DNA from: Enterobacter asburiae
GTDB taxonomy: Bacteria; Pseudomonadota; Gammaproteobacteria; Enterobacterales; Enterobacteriaceae
DNA length: 64,000 bases
NCBI GenBank assembly: GCA_011754535.1
Contig: JAAQVN010000002.1
Location: forward strand, 1-64,000
Direction: 5' to 3'
The stretch's first letter is position 1. Every line of letters begins with the position of its first letter. The position numbers and the translations under genes are program-made. The notes under the pieces were generated by a model. The model did not search any database and had not been told where the DNA came from. It saw only the letters and a program-made list of their open reading frames with translations. Below, piece after piece: positions 17,712-25,900 of this stretch.

Positions 17712-18731
17712 CTAGTGAGGCGGCGGGGCCGTCAGCGAGAGCTGGAGCTGATACAGGTGATCGACGGCCAGCTTCTGCAGGCGGTCGTCAGAACACCAGT
17801 AGAGTTCATCTGCCGGCATGGTTTTGCGCAGGAATTCCGCCATCTCGTGAATCTGCTGGTCTTTGGGCAGTCTGGCCAGTCTGTTGGCGCGCTTGCGCGC
17901 TGCGCCCTTCTCCCGACGATATCTGAGTGCTTCAAGCGTGCGCTGCGCGTACCAGCGCTTTCTCGCCGCATGCACTGAAATCTCCTCATCCTCACGGATA
18001 ATGCCGTCCCGGATAAGCGCACGTCGCTCCTCACACTCCCTGAGTTTGCGGGTCTGCTGCTCAATCAGCTTGTCCATGTCCACGCCCAGGAGCTGCCAGC
18101 CCGTAAGAGTGATCCACACATATTTAGGCAGGCGCTTACGGGACTCTTTGTCCCAGGAAGTCTGTTCTGAAACACCAAGCACGCCGAAGCGCACTTGCTC
18201 GGCAATCAGATTTGAAAGGCGTGATACGGTGACTTCCGTGCCGGCAATGACATTCCCTTTTGCATCCTTTGGGCTGAGTTCTCTGGCCAGCCTGGAGATG
18301 CACATTCCGACCGTGTGCTTGCCTGCATCACAGAAGCTGATGAGCACCGGCCACAGCGCGTCGAGCAGACGCTGTTTTTCAGGCCTGAAGGCGTACCTTC
18401 GCCCCGCCTGCCGCCGCTTCTGGACATAAAACGGGTGAAGGGACATATGCATGCGCAAGTTGTATTCACCGGTTTCAGGCTCCTTCCGGACAAGACGGTT
18501 ATAGGCGCGGCCCAGCTGCCCACCGAGCGCCTTATAGCGGGCAGGACGGAACCAGAGAGGATTTTCGCATTTAGGTTTGGTGGAATGCTCGCCGCGATGA
18601 CGCCGTGTACGCTTCTTTTCCGGGGCTACCAGAAAAGAATCAACGTGTCCGTCATCAACGCCCTGCCAGAAATGGATTTGGTCTTCCGTATCAAGCTGAC
18701 TCCAATGAAATGGGTTAGTATTTTTACTCAC
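17712..18731 (-). CDS. repA: Replication initiator RepA, IncL/M-IncI-like, full length
   Basis: The protein is about 340 aa, starting NTNPFHWSQLDTEDQIHFWQ. The basic motif KKRTRRHRGEH, the block NPLWFRPARYKALGGQLGRA and winged-helix-like segments (ISRLARELSPKDAKGN, VTVSRLSNLIAEQVRFGVLG) fit RepA initiators of the IncFII/IncL-M/IncI superfamily. The start is either GTG 18731, which overlaps the upstream TAA as GTGAGTAA, or ATG 18746; both sit in the tail of the truncated repA1, so translation is probably coupled. It is presumably the working initiator of this replicon. Confidence 0.78.
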   Translation of the reverse strand: MSKNTNPFHWSQLDTEDQIHFWQGVDDGHVDSFLVAPEKKRTRRHRGEHSTKPKCENPLWFRPARYKALGGQLGRAYNRLVRKEPETGEYNLRMHMSLHPFYVQKRRQAGRRYAFRPEKQRLLDALWPVLISFCDAGKHTVGMCISRLARELSPKDAKGNVIAGTEVTVSRLSNLIAEQVRFGVLGVSEQTSWDKESRKRLPKYVWITLTGWQLLGVDMDKLIEQQTRKLRECEERRALIRDGIIREDEEISVHAARKRWYAQRTLEALRYRREKGAARKRANRLARLPKDQQIHEMAEFLRKTMPADELYWCSDDRLQKLAVDHLYQLQLSLTAPPPH

Positions 18732-19263
18732 TATCCCCCCCAGCATTCGACACCAGTCGGGTTTCAATCAACGCGAGCGGAGACACACCCAAAAACTCAA
18801 ATAAGCGTGGTGTAAAGGTGATTATTGAGTGAACATACTGAGTATTATTAAACTCTGACGGCGCGAGACAGGCTATAAACCCAAAATCTTCCTCAAGTGA
18901 CTTGATGGCACGAACAGCACGCTCAATGGACAAATAGCCACTAGCCGACTTTCTGGCTAATCCACATTCAAGAGCCAGCTCAGTCACTGAACGAATCACT
19001 GTATTTGATAGCGGATCATAATAGAAGCACATGGCCTTCAGCAGAGCAGATATAGCTTTACGCCGGAGTACTGGAGGTTTGCGTTTACGTTTACCACTGG
19101 CACACGAAAACGCAGAGGCGATGTCGAATGCAAATCCTTCAGTGAAACCGTCCGTTTTCTGCATCAATTTTTTACAGAATGACGAGGTCTCTTTTCCCTC
19201 CGGAACATTAAACACCGGATCAGGGTTTTGCACTTGGAGATATTGTGATAGGGGTTCAGCCAC
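18724..19263 (-). pseudogene. repA1: C-terminally truncated IncFII RepA1
   Basis: GTG 19263 overlaps the tap stop codon exactly as in plasmid R1. The 179 aa product matches the first half of IncFII RepA1 (QNPDPVFNVPEGKET, then PPVLRRKAISALLKAMCFYY, LALECGLARKSASGYLSIER, IITFTPRLFEFLGVS) but ends at 18724 where R1 RepA continues about 100 residues with basic helices. The frame is open with no internal stop, so it may still be made, perhaps as the coupling leader for the second RepA. Whether it retains function is unknown. Confidence 0.72.
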
Positions 19264-19333
19264 ACCTTCCCGCACTTATGTTGCACGGAAGGAGTAAATG
19301 GCACAGAAACGGGTATTGCAGTTTTCTGAGCAT
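19256..19333 (-). CDS. tap: Tap leader peptide (RepA6)
   Basis: The 25 aa peptide MLRKLQYPFLCHLLLPCNIS plus AGRCG matches the IncFII repA leader peptide. Its translation opens the repA ribosome site by coupling; its TGA lies within GTGGCTGA at the repA1 start. CopA antisense RNA blocks this translation. It is too short for ordinary gene calling but supported by position and sequence. Confidence 0.88.
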   Translation of the reverse strand: MLRKLQYPFLCHLLLPCNISAGRCG

Positions 19334-19344
19334 AAAACTATACT
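19316..19344 (+). promoter_or_regulatory. CopA promoter
   Basis: TTGCAG (19316-19321) and TATACT (19339-19344) are separated by 17 bp and placed to start transcription near 19351, opposite to the repA mRNA. Confidence 0.75.
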
Positions 19345-19350
19345 CCCTGC

Positions 19351-19438
19351 ATAGAGCAACAGCTTCTATACAGTTTAAGTAGGCCCCGTTAATCTCCTGA
19401 CCCGCCAAGATTAGAGAGATTATCGGGGTTTTTGCTTT
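19351..19438 (+). ncRNA. copA: CopA antisense RNA (copy number and incompatibility control)
   Basis: About 88 nt starting from the promoter at 19316-19344. The main stem-loop pairs CCCCGTTAATCTC (19384-19396) with GAGATTATCGGGG (about 19416-19428), with a loop containing CCGCCAA as in R1 CopA, and ends in TTTTTGCTTTT. It pairs with the repA leader, blocks tap translation and therefore RepA synthesis. Confidence 0.88.
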
Positions 19439-19553
19439 TCTGGTTCCGGGTAGACACCTCATCAGAACCAGTTCCCTGCCACCTTACGGCGTGGCCAGCC
19501 AAAATTCTTCAGACGATCAGTAATCTAGCATTGAACATCAAAAAGTAAAGCCT

Positions 19554-19814
19554 TTACTTCAGCAGCCCCTGTTCACTAAGTTCCCGCTCGATGAGTTTTT
19601 CAATGAACTGGGCCTGAGTTATCCCTTCCTGATCACAGAGCGCAATCATGCGATCTTTAAGAGGGTTACGGATAAAGACTTTCACTTCTTTGTGTGTAAT
19701 CCGCTTTCGGGCTACAGCCGCTAACTGCTTCTCAGAAGCAGTCATCGGATTACCTTTTCGGTAAGAACGCTTTTCTTTCGATGAGGAAGTTACTGCATTT
19801 TCGACCTGCGACAT
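19554..19814 (-). CDS. copB: CopB replication repressor (RepA2)
   Basis: The 86 aa product starting [20 protein letters not shown] closely matches R1 CopB, including [20 protein letters not shown]. CopB represses the repA promoter as a small basic tetramer. ATG 19814 after GAGGAGGC is chosen over the upstream ATG 19835 because it aligns with CopB family starts. Position upstream of copA/tap/repA1 is the standard IncFII order. Confidence 0.9.
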   Translation of the reverse strand: MSQVENAVTSSSKEKRSYRKGNPMTASEKQLAAVARKRITHKEVKVFIRNPLKDRMIALCDQEGITQAQFIEKLIERELSEQGLLK

Positions 19815-19965
19815 CTCTGCCTCCTCAAGGATCAAACTTGGATCGTTTGCAGAGGATACTACAGATATCTGAAATCAGCGACTTAACTTTACGCGTAAGT
19901 GTGAGCCATGTTGGCGCATGACTCACCTAGATGGATGTAGATTGCGGATCAAATGACGATGCGAC

Positions 19966-20511
19966 TTAGTATGAAGAATGCCACTCAGTTCCTCCGTCCC
20001 AGCGTGACTGCCAGTGCTGAAGGTAGGTTTGTGCCACTTCCGGCACTTCATTAATAACCAGCACATTCTCGCTATTCCTCGATGCAGCAGAGCGAGTGTA
20101 GTTAAAGCTACCAGCCTCAACTGTATGATTATCAACAATAATGACTTTGTCATGCATGATGGCGTAGCGACCGTTGGTGCGCAGCGGAATTCCCGCGTTC
20201 ACCACGACGTTCATCGCCGCCTGGCTGGCTTTACTCCGGTTGCTCTTTTCATCGATCACTATTCTTACGTCCACACCACGGCGCTTTGCCCGGACAAGCG
20301 CACTAACCACCTCCGGAGACGTAAATGAGTAGCCCATCAGCCGAATTTCCTGCTGTGCTGACTCAATCGTCTTAAGGACCAGCTGCAACGCGCTGCCTTC
20401 AGGTGAAAAGCCGACCTGAACGGAGGGTGCCGCTGCTGCGGGCTGAATACAGCTCAGCGAAAGGCATACCAGACCGGACACGGCCAGCTGGCGGAAGGTG
20501 AACTTACGCAT
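19966..20511 (-). CDS. nuc: Secreted phospholipase D-like endonuclease (Nuc family)
   Basis: The 181 aa protein has a signal peptide (about 1-27, ending AAAAPS) and a single HKD motif, HDKVIIVDNHTVEAGSFN (His, Lys, Asp all present), as in pKM101 Nuc, where two monomers form one active site. Periplasmic or secreted DNA/RNA cleavage is expected. Location between copB and finO matches many IncFII backbones. Confidence 0.85.
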   Translation of the reverse strand: MRKFTFRQLAVSGLVCLSLSCIQPAAAAPSVQVGFSPEGSALQLVLKTIESAQQEIRLMGYSFTSPEVVSALVRAKRRGVDVRIVIDEKSNRSKASQAAMNVVVNAGIPLRTNGRYAIMHDKVIIVDNHTVEAGSFNYTRSAASRNSENVLVINEVPEVAQTYLQHWQSRWDGGTEWHSSY

Positions 20512-20657
20512 TAAATAACCTCAGAATACTGTTCGGATGTGTTAACCAGAAACGCCGGAGACGGGGAAAACTTGCTTTTGCCCTTCTCCGGGGTTGGACA
20601 ACTGAGCACGGCGAAGGCGTCAGTCTCTTTTAGCGGTATCAGGTGGCGAACGCCTGA

Positions 20658-21455
20658 TTATTTTTTGGTATCGCCGGCAGCATGACTGATGGCCTGCTGC
20701 AGGGCCTCTGCGCTGGTGTATCCTGGGATAACCGTCACGTTATCAGCGCTGGCGCCGGCTGACGGGAGAACCACCAGGGCTGGAGTACCGCTGAAGCCCA
20801 GCTGCTGCGCAAGTGTGTTTATGCCATCCAGGGTTCCCTGAACATTTGGGGCTGTTTTCGCATCGAACTTCACGGCTTTTGCGGCCGCGCTGATATCAGC
20901 GTCGGTCAGCTTGCCCTCGTTGTGGCCGGTGGCGTAAATCGCGTTGTGATAGTTGAGGTAAGCATCGGCCCCCTTCTGCTTCCAGACCTGGAGCCCGGTT
21001 TTCGCCGCGCTGAGCGACGCCGGCCAGCGCTGGCCAAATATCGGGAATTCCTTGAACACAAAGCGCACGTTCGGGTTTGCTTTTATTACCTTTTCCAGCT
21101 CCGGCGCCAGGCGAGCACAGTAGATGCACTGGTAATCGAAAAACTCGACGACAGTGACTTTTGCGTCGGCCGGCCCATATGACGGCGTGCCTTTATCGTT
21201 CAGCAGCGCCGCCTGATTCTGAACCACGGCGGCCGTCATCGCCTGCTGCTGCTTCTCCTGCTGTTGAGCCTGCAGCTTCTGGCTGACCTCAACCAGCACT
21301 TCCGGATGAGCCAGCAGGTAGTCTTTCGCGATTTCACCAATGCGGGCTTCCTGCTCCGGGGTAAAGGCAGCGGCAGGTTTCTCTGCTGCCCCCGCCATGC
21401 CGGAGACCAGAAGGCCAGCGGCAAGCATGACTGAAAGGGTTTTATTCATGTTCAT
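20658..21455 (-). CDS. Periplasmic DsbA-like thiol oxidoreductase
   Basis: The 265 aa protein has a signal peptide (1-23), an alpha-helical dimerisation-like N-part (about 30-90, HPEVLVEVSQKLQAQQQEKQ) as in Com1/ScsC/DsbG-like proteins, then a thioredoxin fold with redox motif CIYC in EFFDYQCIYCARLAPEL and the cis-Pro loop FSGTPALVV. It should form or shuffle disulfides in envelope proteins. It may have served the now absent transfer apparatus. Confidence 0.87.
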   Translation of the reverse strand: MNMNKTLSVMLAAGLLVSGMAGAAEKPAAAFTPEQEARIGEIAKDYLLAHPEVLVEVSQKLQAQQQEKQQQAMTAAVVQNQAALLNDKGTPSYGPADAKVTVVEFFDYQCIYCARLAPELEKVIKANPNVRFVFKEFPIFGQRWPASLSAAKTGLQVWKQKGADAYLNYHNAIYATGHNEGKLTDADISAAAKAVKFDAKTAPNVQGTLDGINTLAQQLGFSGTPALVVLPSAGASADNVTVIPGYTSAEALQQAISHAAGDTKK

Positions 21456-21482
21456 CCTGTGTTTTCCTCTTCTCTGTTGTTA

Positions 21483-22163
21483 TCAGTTCGTATCGTGTGC
21501 GGGCGCGGGTGCTTCCCTGGCCGCCCTGCGCTGTCGTTTAGCATGCTCCTGAGCCCTGCGCTCCACGGCATACGCCGCCTCCTCCTCGCTCACCGGTGCG
21601 ACCGGTTGTCCGGCAAGGTTTTTACGCCACGCGCCCACCGTCATGGCGCCCAGATACGCATCCGAGCGGGTGACTGCGGCAAGGCAGCGTTTCAGCGTCT
21701 TCACGGAAACCTCCAGCCCGCGCCGGCGAATGTCATTGACCATCGCCTCCCGGATGTTGACCGCCAGGAGCTGCGGCTGGCCGTCCGTAACGAGGGCCGG
21801 CCAGCAACGCTCCAGGAGCACGAGCGCGTCCGTCAGCGGCATAACCTTCCGGTAAACCGGTTCAAGTGCAGGCTTGCGCCTGGCCGCCCGCATGGCCTCC
21901 CGTTCCTGCGCCTGTCGCTCTGCCCACAGCCGCGCTTTTTCGGCTTTTCGGGCGGCCTTCTCATCTGCCTGCGCCTTTTTCGCGCTCTCATCCACCGCCT
22001 GCTTCCTGACCTTCCAGGCAGGAGTCGTGTTCACCACTACGGTCTTTTTACGCGTCACGGTTCTGAGCGGCTCACCCGCACTGCCTGCCTGTGGCATGCT
22101 GTTTTCATTTACATCCGACACTGGTTTTCGCCGCAGCGTCAACTTAGGGCGTTGTTCTGTCAT
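21483..22163 (-). CDS. finO: FinO-family RNA chaperone, fertility inhibition
   Basis: ATG 22163 is the only sensible start (MTEQRPKLTLRRKPVSD); the longer open frame upstream is the shadow of traX. The 226 aa protein has a basic, Lys/Ala-rich N-terminal helix (about 60-105) and the ProQ/FinO domain (about 110-195, MPLTDALVLLERCWPALVTD, LGAMTVGAWRKNLAG). FinO stabilises FinP antisense RNA against traJ mRNA. Neither finP nor traJ is in this window and the tra operon seems deleted, so it may now act on other RNAs or be idle. Confidence 0.9.
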   Translation of the reverse strand: MTEQRPKLTLRRKPVSDVNENSMPQAGSAGEPLRTVTRKKTVVVNTTPAWKVRKQAVDESAKKAQADEKAARKAEKARLWAERQAQEREAMRAARRKPALEPVYRKVMPLTDALVLLERCWPALVTDGQPQLLAVNIREAMVNDIRRRGLEVSVKTLKRCLAAVTRSDAYLGAMTVGAWRKNLAGQPVAPVSEEEAAYAVERRAQEHAKRQRRAAREAPAPAHDTN

Positions 22164-22195
22164 ATCCGATCCCTTAATCCCTCTCATACTCCAGA

Positions 22196-22933
22196 TTACA
22201 TCGCAATCAGTCCCAGCACTGCAAGGTGCACCGCGTAGAACAGCGGGAAAAACTCCTGTGGCCAGAAGCGCGGCACAAGACTGCAGGTCCGGCTCAGCAC
22301 CGACAGGGTTATTCCGGGTATTACCAGCCCCGCAACGACAAAGGCGGCGCTGTCCGCGGCATTCAGCGCGAGTATCGCCAGCGCCAGACACAGCGCTAGC
22401 CCCGTGCGCGTGGTGCGCCGGCCCGTCATACAGACGCCGCAGGCCAGCATCAGCATGACTACCCCCGCCAGCCCGTAGCTTCCCGCTGAAAACGGCAGCC
22501 AGGCCAGAACCAGCATCAGGGACAGCGGCCACGCGCGCGGCCCGTGCTGCTGTATCAGCGCCAGCGCCTGTCCGCTGACCGCAAAGGCAAACAGGATATT
22601 GCCCAGGTCCGGGCGCAGCCCGGCCAGTATCCAGCCGCCCTGCGCCACACCCGCCCATATCCAGAGCCGGTTCAGGGCGCGCTGCTGAATCTGCGGATGG
22701 CGGGCGAGGTTCATGGCCCAGACCAGGCCAAAGAGCGGAAACGCTCCCCTACCGGCAAGACGCAGCCAGTCATTATCCAGTCCGCACAGCATGCTGATGT
22801 GGTCGGCCACCATCAGCAGCAGCGCCACGGTTTTGATAAGGTCGGTCTGGCCCGGCGTCCACACAAGCAGACGCTGCAGCCAGCAGTCGGCCACCACCAC
22901 AAGAGGGAACAGCGGATGCTTTTCAGCACGCAT
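22196..22933 (-). CDS. traX: TraX, F-pilin N-acetylase-like membrane protein
   Basis: The 245 aa product starts at ATG 22933, one base after the traI stop (TGATATG) and after GGGAGGCGAC. It has TraX signatures (TDLIKTVALLLMVADHIS, GRGAFPLFGLVWAMNLARH) and about seven to eight membrane helices. In F it acetylates the pilin N-terminus. No pilin gene is visible here, so it is probably an orphan left by tra deletion. Confidence 0.9.
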   Translation of the reverse strand: MRAEKHPLFPLVVVADCWLQRLLVWTPGQTDLIKTVALLLMVADHISMLCGLDNDWLRLAGRGAFPLFGLVWAMNLARHPQIQQRALNRLWIWAGVAQGGWILAGLRPDLGNILFAFAVSGQALALIQQHGPRAWPLSLMLVLAWLPFSAGSYGLAGVVMLMLACGVCMTGRRTTRTGLALCLALAILALNAADSAAFVVAGLVIPGITLSVLSRTCSLVPRFWPQEFFPLFYAVHLAVLGLIAM

Positions 22934-22934
22934 A

Positions 22935-25900
22935 TCAGTCGCCTCCCAGGGTCTTGTCACGCTCAAGGTCTCGCACCGTTTCGCGCTCCATCTGCTGCAG
23001 GCGGTCCCGCTGCACGTTCTCACGCACCACCTGAGACACCGCCTCATCCCGGCGGCGTTCTTCCGGCGCATCCGGCAGCGTGAGGGGAGATGCCGGCGTT
23101 TCTTTTATCCGCTCCATATCCCGCACCACATCCCGGACGGCAACGTCAGCCCCACCGGCCGGCCCGTCGCCGCTGCGGGCCATCTCGCGGACCGCCTCTT
23201 CAGCACGCTTATCCAGCTCCCGCTGCACCTCAGCCTCCCGGGCCTGCTGCGCCAGCACCTCCGGCGGAACCGTCTCTCCGGGCTGCGTACCGGTGCTGTC
23301 GGGCAGGCTGTCGGCCCAGACCCGACCGCCGGTAATGGCGCCGGGGTTCCACGGTCGCGCCTCGCCTTCGAGCCGCACCACCACGCCGCTCTGTGGATTC
23401 TCCCTCGCGAACCGCACGCCCTCTTCCATATCCCGCGCCAGCAGCGACTCACCGTTACGGCTGGCCTGCAGACCCGCAAACGCCGCGTCCCCGCTGCCCA
23501 TCACCCGGCCTTCACCAGCGAGCCCCTTAAGCTGCCCGTCTCCGGAGGTCAGGGCGCTCAGCCAGACGCCCGCCTGCCTGCCGTTGCGGTCAAAAGCGGG
23601 CAGCGCCACGTGCGGCTGCGGGTATTTACGCCCCGGCGAGATAAATTTCGCCATCGAGCCCTCGGGCTGCAGCCCGGCCTGGCGCAGCGCGGCGCGACCG
23701 GCAGGCACCTCACCCAGCGCTTTAGCCGTCGCCGTCAGGCGGGCGGCATTCGCGACGACGCGGTCGCCACGCGGCTCGAGAATGTCATGCGCCGTACTTT
23801 TCGCCTGCGATTTTTCCATCGCGGCCACCCACTTATCCCGGTTGTCGGTATAAACCTGCGCGTGCTGCTTCATGCGGCTCAGCGCCACGTAGGCCGACTC
23901 GAAGCTCACCATCCGCTTACGCCCGCAGTCCGTGCCCTGCAGGGAGATGGAGAAGGGTTCGCTCGCACCCTGTGAGCCTTCAACGGTAACGGCATAGGCC
24001 AGGTCGATGTGCTGCTCTGCCTGCTCCGCTGACGGCGTAAGCGTGCGGGTCTGTTTTCCATCCGACAGCGTGACGCTGTCACCTTTTATCTCACTGACCG
24101 ACCAGACGCTGTTGGCCACGAAGCCCCGCTCGTTGTCGCTTTTCGAAAAGCGCATCCGGTCACCTTCCGACACGGTGATGGTGTCCTGACGGTAGAGCGT
24201 GACGCCCTCTGTCGCCGCCTGCGCGGGCGACAGGCTGCGGGTGTTGCCCTGCGTATCCTTCAGCGTCACCAGGTGCGCCTCCCCGTCCAGCGCCTCAATG
24301 CTGTAATACGTGCTGTCCAGCAGAACCAGGCTGTCGCGGGACGCCTCCCACGTTGCCATGCGCCTCAGCTCCCCGTCGCGGATATTGGCTGGCGTAAGGA
24401 CCGGCAGCGTGACCTCTTTTTCGCCCACCTCGCCGGCATCCTGACGGGCGTCATGAATCATGGCGTTCACCTGGCGGCGGTCGGCGTTCAGGGCGGTGAT
24501 AACGATGGTCTGCGCCTGCGCCTCCGGCGTACGCCCCGTGTAGTCCTTCACGATGGCCTCCAGCAGCGTCGCGGGCTCCCCGCCGGGCAGCAGGCCACCG
24601 GCCGCCATGGCTTTCGCGATGGCCTCCTCCCGTTCGCGGCTGAACTCCATGACCGAGCTGTCCGGCTGCCAGGCATCCGCCCTGCGCGGCACCTGTGCCG
24701 GCGCCACGCGCTCAATGGTCGTCAGGGCGCTGCCGATATCGCGGTTAATCAGGCTGTAGACGGCAGGTTTAAGCTCCGGCGTCTGGCGGACAATCTCCTG
24801 CATCACCGCCACGTCAATGGCGCTGCGCTTCTGCAGCAGGCGGAAGGGCTGGCCCGGGGCAATGGACTGCAGCTGGTCGGTATCGCCGCTGGAGACCACG
24901 CGTCCCCCGCCCCCGGCAATCAGGCTGTACGCCTTCGCCATGTCGGCGTTACCGACCATCGAGCTTTCATCCACGAGAAACAGGACGTTGCTGAAGTCCG
25001 GTCGTTCGCCGCCGCGCAGCTGCTGCTGCGTGTCGTGAATAAAGGCCGCCAGCGTCTGCGTTTCGGGTACGCCCGCATCTCGCATCTCGCTCACCGCCCG
25101 GTGGGTGGGGGCCACGCCGATAACACGCGGCTGCTCCCGTTCCGGCAGCGTGCCGATGGCCGACATGACCGCCCGGAACTGAGTGGTCTTACCCACGCCC
25201 GCGTAGCCCTGCACCAGGGTAAAGCGGTCGGGGGATTCAAGTATCATGCGCGTGGCGTTCCGCTGCCCGTCGGTCAGGCCCGCCAGCTGCGCGTCCGGAA
25301 CATTATCCATTAGCGGGGTGACGGCCTCCTTTCCCTCAAGGACGTGGCGGATAATGCTTTTTTCAGCGTTGTACGACTGGCGTGAGACCAGCAGCTGCAG
25401 GCCGTTTCCCGGCGATACCGGCACCGACAGCAGGGCGCCGCTGCGCACCTGCCGGTCCGCCTCCTTTTCGATGGCCTGCAGGCTGAGGCTGTCCTGCTCA
25501 AATTCTTTCGCGGCGGCCATCAGCTGCGGCTTCGTGAACGCCAGGCCGTTCCCCTCCAGCACCGGAATGGCCAGATGGATAGCCTGCTGCTCCGGCGTGT
25601 GCAGCCCGGCCTTCTGGTGCGCCAGGGCATCATCGAGCCTGTCATGCCCCGCCGCATCCTTAATCTGTTTGGACACGACGCTCCAGGCAGACTGACGCGA
25701 CAGCTTCTCCGTCGTTTTCTGCGCCGTCTGCGCGGAATAGAGCCGCACCGCCCGGCCGCTGAGCGCCAGTTTGTTCAGCGTGGTGTTATCCAGCTCGCGC
25801 TGCGACAGCGAGGCAAAAACCGTGGCGCTGTCGCTCACCGGGCGGCCCGGCGACTCCACCCAGCCCTGCCCCACCTTCGCGGCGGTAAACGGGCTGTCGC

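Noticed and set aside
19256..19462. 68-codon frame across the copA region
   Set aside because: Only its last 25 codons are the Tap leader; the rest is antisense to CopA.
21483..22658. 391-codon frame covering finO and beyond
   Set aside because: The extra N-terminal part lies inside traX in another frame; finO starts at 22163.
24273..25313. 346-codon plus-strand frame
   Set aside because: Shadow of the GC-rich traI gene; Arg/His-rich with no ribosome site.
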